Positions 56,413-64,000 of a stretch of DNA of 64,000 bases are shown here, one piece after another. The number at the start of each line of letters is the position of its first letter. Position 1 is the first letter of the stretch. This DNA is from Fratercula arctica (taxonomy: Eukaryota > Chordata > Aves > Charadriiformes > Alcidae). A program made the position numbers and the translations under genes. The stretch is taken from NCBI GenBank assembly GCA_947846985.1, contig CANTUZ010000008.1, forward strand, positions 5,168,306-5,232,305, given 5' to 3'. Under the pieces are notes generated by a model, which was not told the origin of the DNA, ran no database searches, and was given only the letters and a program-made list of their open reading frames with translations.

Positions 56413-59400
56413 CAATAGTACCAGCTGCCAGGCAGCCTCAGAGAAAGTACCTCATTATTTACTGCAGCAAAAAAAGGTTCAATTTGTCCTTAAATATTTT
56501 CAAGTGTTTCAGGAGTCATTCTTTAAAATTTGTCAAATAAAGCTGTTAGGTTGTAAATCTTTGCTGTTCTGTACGAAAATAAAAACCTTTGCTGGCATTA
56601 CATGTATTTTGCTGTGAGGTTCCAAAGCATATATGCATATTTTCCATCTAGTATATTCGTGTATATGTATCCCTAGAATTAAGTTTTAAAATGACCTTAA
56701 AAGAGCCTGTGTTTGTTAATTGGATTCTCCAGAGCCCAGAAACTCCTGTTTTTTCCCTCTGAGTCAGAATCCCGTCAGCAAAGTAATATTCAAAAGATGC
56801 TGTCAGGTCCCTCACTTTCATTTGCCTCCTTGGTTTCTACAGGGAGAAGTGCTGTGATTCAGACTCAGAGATACACAGGTCATTCATAACCAGAGAGATG
56901 CACACAGTGTGATGCAGCCTTGTCAGCAGACCTTTTTTAGTGGTGGATAATTGAAAAAGGAAGGGCTAACGTCTATGCAAGGGCTTTAATACACATACTG
57001 TAACTCTCCTCCCACCTCCGCTTCTCGCTGGTTCAGACGGTGAACCTGCGAGACCACTCTCCTTAGTGGAAACTCTTAGTAGAGTTTCAAAAGCAGCTGT
57101 TGAACACGTATAATAACCATACTCCTCTCCGTGTCTTTGAATCCTTCCGACAAATTGCTTTGCCTGGCTCTCAATAGAGATAAAACGGATTCAACTAAAA
57201 ATCTATGATGTCTCACACCTCCTCCTTCCTGTTACCCTCTCTGTCTGTGGACTTAAAAAAAACCGAAGTCAGTGCCATAGCACAGGGGTGAGTCTGTGAT
57301 AGAAACACAGTCCTTTACTTCCAAATGAAGGAAATGGAGGCGCTTCCTTTAGCATAGTTTAAGACCAATCACAACAGCTCAAAGAGGAATCCATTTCTCA
57401 GGTTTGCTCTTGTTTGGCTCTAGACAAATGAATTTGACAGTAATTTTTCTTTAGCTTTATAGTGAGCCTAAAGAAACAAACATGCACTATCCATACATTT
57501 CATCAGAATCTATATATACTCTGTTACATACTCTAACTGATACATCAGTTGGGCATAGGGGAGTAGCTATACCATTAACGCAGCCTTTATTTTGCAGTTG
57601 GTATTGCCTGATGGTAAGTTATTTTACAACGCAGTGGTCTTATTGCTGTGGCACTGGCAATTATGACAATATTTCTTATTAACTAAATAAAATATCAGAA
57701 ATACCTTTTTGAGGTCTTTGTTGAGGGCCCAATCATAATGTCAGCAAGTCCATCAGGGAGTGGTTGGAGACTTCTACACCACCTTTTTTTCTGAAGAATT
57801 ATCATTGTGGTGTGGGCATTTCTATACGGTACACGTTACGTTGAGCATATTTTCCTTGTACCTGGCCACCCTATATAACATCACCTACCGCTGATTCGCA
57901 TCTACAAGTCATGGGGTCAGCACTGCTCCATCAGCGTGTCGTGAGAATTTAAAGCATTGGGAGCTGACGTCTTACGCGCTTCTGCTCCCTTTCTTAAACC
58001 AGCACTAAGGCTCATCTGTTTCCAAGACGAGCTGATGTGAGGAATGATAAAACCACTCCCCAAGGGAGAAGCGTGGCTGGCTCAGCTTGCAGCGGTGCGA
58101 GGGTGTGGGAAATGCCGCAGCCACAGGCCTGGAGCAAACCAAATGCCTTGGGCCTGTACCCTCTTATGTACCCCCAATACAGACAGCAGCTCTGGCGGGT
58201 ATACAACTGGTCAAGAAAACAGTGGTAAAAAAAAAAAAAAGGTAAAAACCCTGACAATTTTGTTTAATTTAATGTTCATCCCAGAGCTGAACCTGAGCAT
58301 CCGCACAAGGGCTGTAGATCTCAGCACCGCTCTTGGCCAAAGCACATTGCGACCTCCCTCTCAAGACTGAGCATATCCTGAATGTAAGGAATTTAAAAGC
58401 AGAAAGCTGAAAAATCTGACATAGGAGTACTTCTAAGAAAACATTATCTCCACCGCTTGAGATGTCGGAACTCAGAAAAATTCTCAGATTTGAAATTTTA
58501 TCAAGTATGCCTCCCTTCCTTAATCTGAATAAGCCCTGAAACATTAACTGCTTTTCTAATGTAGGTTGCACTTCAAATCAGAAAAGAAACTTGTGGCTGT
58601 GCTTAGAAGAATCTTCATAAAAGTGTAAAACCTCTTTCTGTGAAGGGTGACAAAAGGGACTGTCGAGAGGCTGAGCAGAACCAGCACCGGCTTTTAGCAG
58701 TGCCCATGACCAGAAGGGGACGGTCACAACCCATGCGAGCCCTCCGGCCACTGCCACCACCTCCGCAGCAACACCGGGGTGGGCTGTTACAGGACAGATA
58801 CGCAAACGAACAAAGGTAAAATTGCACAGACAATTACACACTTGGCATTTCTTAATTCTGAAATGTTTAACTTCACAATTAAAAAACTGCTCAGCCAATA
58901 GAGTTGTTTTCTATGCTGTTGTTTTCTATATATGTCTATGTTTTCTATATACACTTTATGAATATATATGGAGATGCTGTACTAAAATCCATGCAAACAT
59001 CTCAAAAGTACTTTAATTTTTTTATTATTAAATGAAGCAAGTGGACCTGCTAATCTCAATGTGTAAATTTACTCATTTCAATTTAATATCCCCCCTTGGT
59101 TATTTTTTTATTCCTTTGCCCTGCTTTGATCAGGCTCATGACTGATTCCAAATTCCGAAGCCACTCCTTGCAAAGTGCCTATGATGTGATGTACCAAGTC
59201 TGTGTGTTTGAGAACATTAACATTAATAAGGATTTGAAGTTTTTTGCACATATCCAAGGCAATCAAATAAGGATTATTTTCAGCAACTTGAGAACTAATT
59301 TTTATTTCTGCGATGAGTATCTATTTCTCTTTCAAGGTGAGATTTCTTATAGAATACCTCCGAGTGTTTTATAGGAATTTGCCATTGATAATATTTATAA

Positions 59401-62400
59401 ATTTCAAGGACATTTTAGAATTGTCACCATGAGGCCGCCAGTATTATGCCACTCAAACTGAAGTCCTCTTTGACAACACAGCATTTTCCCCCAGTATTAC
59501 TGACAGATGTCTCAAGAGCGAGTCACCTGTTACATTCAGTGGTTTGTAGCTGACACTTCTCTTATTTTGTATGCTAGAACATTACTCCACAATAATTTAA
59601 AATTATTTTTCTCTTCAGTGGCTTTGAAGCAGATAAAGCCATTTGTAACACAAGCCAGACAATTTTTACACTGTGGCGGCACATCACACATCCCGCATTT
59701 TTCTCTTCTGCAAGGGTTTCACTTCCAGCGGGAACAAGACACCTATTTAAAATCATCCAGGGTAAAACTCACAAATTTTTGTGTTCAATTTACCAGGGAA
59801 TGCGATGAGGTTCTAAACACTTAAATAAAGGCACCCCACGTGGCTCTGTACCTTGCTGCACAATTTACCAATTCAAAGGAATGTCACGAAGAAGCAACAT
59901 TTAAGCAGCTGCGATATGCATTGATTTTATGAAAGATTAATTTTTGCCAAATTGCAAGTAGAAAAAATTAGGCTTCAGAAATTTGCTTGACATAAGGGGA
60001 TGAATTGTGGAGGTTTGTTAATCAAAGTCTACCAGGACTTTATTAATAACCTTACCTGTTAGTTGTAAAGGAAAACAATGATATTTTAAAACATTTAGAA
60101 CATTTAGGGTACCTGCAGGAATTGCCTTTTTAGAAACTACGTTCATACTTAAGCTCCACTAATAAGACGAAAATTGCTGATATCAGTCTGAGGAAAATAT
60201 AAAAGAGTAATTTGGGCAAAGATGTGCTTGCAAGAATGCATAGTTAATGAAAGCATCTGAGAGCAGTTATTCGGAGCTTTCCCTGGGCTATATCTATTGA
60301 CACGACAGCATCTACACGTACCAGACTATATTAAACAGTTGTAAAAGTAAAAAAAAAAAAAGAAAAGAGATGATGTTCATCTTGTTTGCTTTCTTCAATG
60401 ACTTGACATAGATATAACTGGTTTGGTTTTAGTACGTGGGGTGCAAACTAATTATTTAGAATTTGCATTGCAAACCTATTAATTTTTCTAATTAGTGAAT
60501 GAAATGCATGCAGTTGAGCCTATCTCATCTGAACTAATCTTAGCAGTGAAACCAATATTTTTGGGACAATGTCAGGTTTTGTGGTCAAAGATTAATTCTA
60601 CTCTAATTCCTAATGTACCAAAATGTTTTTTGGAAAGCATTTGAAAAAGGTGATTCCCAGACATAAAAGGGCTCAGGGAGAAAAAAGTCCAGAAAGAAAT
60701 ATACCACATTGATAATTAAGTTATGAGACAACTGAAATAACCAAAGTTTCTGTAGTGGAAGCCTTATCCCGAGCTTGGATGAACACAATCTAAAATTTTT
60801 TTCATGTTAGATAAATAAATGAACACAGACTTTACGAATCTTCGACAGAATAAAAATATATGCTTTTCCAGTTTACCTAATCTTTATTTTTCACCGACAC
60901 GGCCTTATTCCTTTTAAATTTTACTTTAAATCTTCCTTTTTCTCTGCAAGATTATTCTGCACGGCATTTAGTGAGGACCTCCACAGAGCATGTTATTTAA
61001 AAATAAAGAACACCCTCCACTTCAGTGCTTTTGTGCTGGTGAATTTGTGTAGGTATCCTTAACAAAAGTATGACTTTTTTTTGGAAAGACCTTGATGTCG
61101 AACCACTAAATTATCTTTACACTACTGTAACGCACCTCTACAGCAGTATTCAGTAAAAGCAATCAGGCCGTATTTTCCACTCATGCTTATGTAAATCAAA
61201 AATAAATCATCTGAAACCAGCAGGCGTGACCCAGCGAGAACAGGTTCCCAGCTGTTAAGTATGGGCTTAGTCAGAAAGATTTGTTGGATTCTGTGGTTTA
61301 CGCTAAATGCAAGTAAAGAGCAGATTTGTCTTTGCTCCTGGTTTATAGAACATGCCTGGCATTTGGGCTTTTGTAACCTTCATTATCACTTTGTTCTTCC
61401 ATGAATGTATACAGTGTGTTAATTACTGTAAGTAGGACTTGTGATCCCATTTAAACTCTGATTCAGACCCAGATACTCCCACTGTCACCTGAACATCCTC
61501 TTCTTTACACTTCTCACACACAATAGAGGCAATTTACTGACAAACTGCAGAGCCAGGGAGAGAAATAATGTATCCCCTATCTTACCATTCTTTCAGATTC
61601 ATTTCTTCAGGGTTTGAGCTAAAATTCCCAACCCTGAGCAGCTTCAAATACCTGATCCTTTTTTTCCACTGCATTAATCCCTCCGCCAGTCTCGGAGCTG
61701 CCCTTTGCGGGCTGTCCCGTGAATTGGCAGGGCTCAGAGGGAAAACGCAAGACATGGTGCCCCGGGGTTGAAGGGCAGCATCAGAAAACATTTTACATTT
61801 CTTGATGTCTTATTTATCTGTTCGTAAAATATGCTAATGACAGTCCATCTGATATAACCTGTCTCGCCTTGTGGGGATTCTGAACATAATATTTTATATG
61901 TCTGAGAAGAGACAAATAAGACTGTCTGGGTTGGATAAGGGTAGAGTTTATAGAGTTTGCCCACTCTGCGACAGTTGAGTATACATTATACATTCAGCCT
62001 CGTACAGACCGAGTGCATGCAAACATCAAACTCAAATCTAATTTATTCGCTATCAAATAAGACAGAGCATACTGTATTCTCCAAGCAATCAGTATTATCT
62101 ACCCAGGCACTGATATTTCTGATCTCCTAAACTCTGTTAGCTTGGCCTTTAGGAGATCTTCCTCTGCGATTAGACAGATATAATGTGCTCAAACGAGCGG
62201 TTGTATCAGTTCACATACACAACCGCTGATATCTAGGCATTGATACAGGGAAAACAGATGCCTTCTGGTCTGCATCCCAAAATCTGGGCAGAAGGTAGTG
62301 GTCTGTTAAATGAAGTAATGTCAAATTAGAGGGAACAGGCTCTGCTTTCCCAGCTCTAAATTTGCTAAAATTTATCTAAAATTACTCAGTACAAAAAGAC

Positions 62401-63464
62401 ACGCAGTATCAAATCCCACATGCAAAAGAAAAAGATTCTCCCCAGAACCTGCTGAATCACCGGTTAATAGAGTTATAGATTGAATTAAACTAAGGCATGA
62501 TTTTTGTTTTTCCTTAGCATGGAACTTTCTGGGGAATAAAACACAACAGTTGTTTCAAAAACGTATCTTCCAAAACTAATATTTCCTTTTAATAAAGCAG
62601 AAGCATTAAGGGACCGAGACCTTATTCAATCAAAGCATTTAAGTTACTTAATGGAACGTAAAACAGAAACAAAAAGTTAAACTGATGGCTATTGACAGTC
62701 CTGAGCTGCCATGGGCTTAATCAGGTAGTTTCTAGTCAACGTTCATCAGTCAAAGCCAACTTCCAGGTCTCCTCACCTGAATGGCTGATGGTAAGGTCAA
62801 TGGCCAGTGTTGTGTTGAGATCTAAGTCCCATGCAGCCTTCAGAGCTCAGTCCCTCTATGTTCAAGGGTTTTTTATAATCTGCCTAGTGTAACTGCACCT
62901 GATATAACCCAGTCTGGTTTTGTGCTCCCTGTGGTGGGGTCTGGCCTCCACAGATCATTGTTAAGCAGATGGGACCATTTCACCAGCCCTCGTCCAGAGC
63001 CAGAGTCTCTTTCCCACTGCCTTTTCTTCTACGTGTCTGGCTTAGTTTAAAAGCCACTTAATTAGGGTCTAGTGTCTGCCATTATGAACAGATAGTAGTC
63101 TATGTTTGTTTTTCATTATTAAAGAGTTAAATTTTCCAATAAAATATAATAACTTTATAGGTTTCTTGATACAATTAATTCTATTTTTCAACAGACATAG
63201 CAGCAGCAAGCAATAGTGAGGGTTCAGATTTTCTTGAGTCCTGGAATCAGGAATCATTCAAGCAAGTAAACTCAAAACAGCTGCAGTAATTGCCTGAAAT
63301 TGCCACTTTTAATGACACAAATTATACTAGAGTGATGTTTAATGAAAGCTACAATTCCCAGCTTCTATACGCAAAATTTAAAACATTCTCCTAAATTGTG
63401 TTGACCTCTCTTGTTTAATACCCTGCTAATCTTTGAAAATTGGAAACAAATGCTTCAATTAAGA

Positions 63465-63486
63465 GACAATTAATTGACAATTAATT
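63465..63486 (+). repeat. Exact tandem duplication of 11 bases
   Basis: GACAATTAATT occurs twice head to tail. Confidence 0.95.
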
Positions 63487-63850
63487 CAACAATAAGCAGA
63501 TGGCCAGAAAGAGCATCCTGCTATTAAATGAATCAAATGTGAGAGGGAGCATTTGACCTTTCTTATGTTAAGCCCCGCCCCCCCCGAAAAAAACACTTTT
63601 CTTAAAAAAAAGAAAGCATGTGGATTTTTTTGTGTCATACTGTGCAGAGCTATAACTTTGAAAAATGAAAATAAAAAGCTTATTTACATCAGTATTTTGG
63701 TCTAGGGGATAGGAAATGTGAATTAGGATAGGAATAAAGAGAAATAGCATGCAGAAGTGCAAGAGGATTTACAATAGCTCGTGCACCCCAAGGCCTAATA
63801 GAAGAAAATAAAGCCGCCATTATCATCAAAACTGCAGATGATCTCATAAA

Positions 63851-63946
63851 GGGCTTGTCTGCACGGGGAGGTCAGCGCAGAACAAGCTCTGTTATGAATT
63901 TAAAGTGCGGCTGCAACGTTGCCGAGCTCCCCACGCAGGCACGACG
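63851..63946. mobile_element. Short terminal-inverted-repeat element (hAT-like MITE candidate)
   Basis: The segment starts GGGCTTGTCTGCACGGGGAG and ends CTCCCCACGCAGGCACGACG, which pair as imperfect terminal inverted repeats (14 of 20 positions). It has a central GAATTTAAAGTGCG core. The GGGCTTGTCTrCACGGGGA end and the GAATTTAAAG core resemble non-autonomous DNA transposons I recall from turtles, crocodiles and birds. It is GC- and CpG-richer than its surroundings. No clear target-site duplication was found. The family assignment is from memory. Confidence 0.45.
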
Positions 63947-64000
63947 GCTGCTCTCCCGTGGTGACGACGGATGAGGCGCGTTAAGAGACTCAGGGTAGAA

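Larger units (their letters stand above)
41748..64000. other. Upstream/intergenic region with no recognised gene
   Basis: No exon similar to any known protein was recognised on either strand over 22 kb. In mammals the region beyond the KYNU 5' end leads to LRP1B, but nothing like its first exon is visible here. The stretch contains poly-A/T and purine tracts, an AAT microsatellite, three hairpins (near 44115, 45691 and 47460), an 11-base tandem duplication at 63465-63486, and the inverted-repeat element at the right edge. Confidence 0.7.

Noticed and set aside
41748..64000. Search for an LRP1B first exon
   Set aside because: LRP1B lies on this side of KYNU in mammals, but no plus-strand exon resembling its start was seen. 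It is probably well beyond the window.

Overview
This window is vertebrate nuclear DNA, most likely from a bird. It is AT-rich, has many poly-A/T tracts, and is mostly intron or intergenic sequence. It carries a truncated chicken-repeat-1 (CR1) retroposon with the sauropsid-type 3' end (two ATTCTGTG octamers). One protein-coding gene can be recognised: KYNU (kynureninase, the PLP enzyme of tryptophan/kynurenine catabolism). It runs on the minus strand and is split into short exons with GT-AG junctions.

Nine coding exons were assembled by eye at 33685-33496, 28058-27938, 21126-21044, 14917-14856, 13432-13361, 11971-11897, 10548-10402, 4339-4241 and 3478-3405. They join in frame without a stop and encode residues 1-300 plus two bases of codon 301. 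Numbering matches human KYNU as I recall it: L137-T138, F165-P166-S167-D168, S221, D250, H253, Y275 and the PLP lysine K276 fall at the expected positions. The remaining roughly 165 C-terminal residues are not in positions 1-3404, so the 3' end of the gene lies beyond the left edge.

The ATG exon has a splice acceptor 21 bases upstream of the start codon, so at least one 5' untranslated exon must lie further right. The best candidate I see is a TATAAATA box at 41747-41740 (minus), with a predicted start near 41715 and a GTAAGA donor after 41593. This would be a first exon of about 120 bases carrying a short upstream ORF. It is a prediction.

Layout: 1-3404 is KYNU intron; 3405-33685 holds the nine exons and their introns, with the CR1 copy in the 6.1-kb intron 4; 33686-41592 is the probable first intron; 41748-64000 is upstream sequence with no recognisable gene. 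The upstream part holds simple repeats, several perfect hairpins, a 46-base duplication, and at the right edge a short terminal-inverted-repeat element resembling a sauropsid hAT-type MITE. In mammals KYNU lies between LRP1B and ARHGAP15; neither is visible here. I found no convincing undescribed system. The most useful second-look items are the candidate KYNU promoter, the competing donor of exon 7, the hairpins, the right-edge element and one unusually long open frame.
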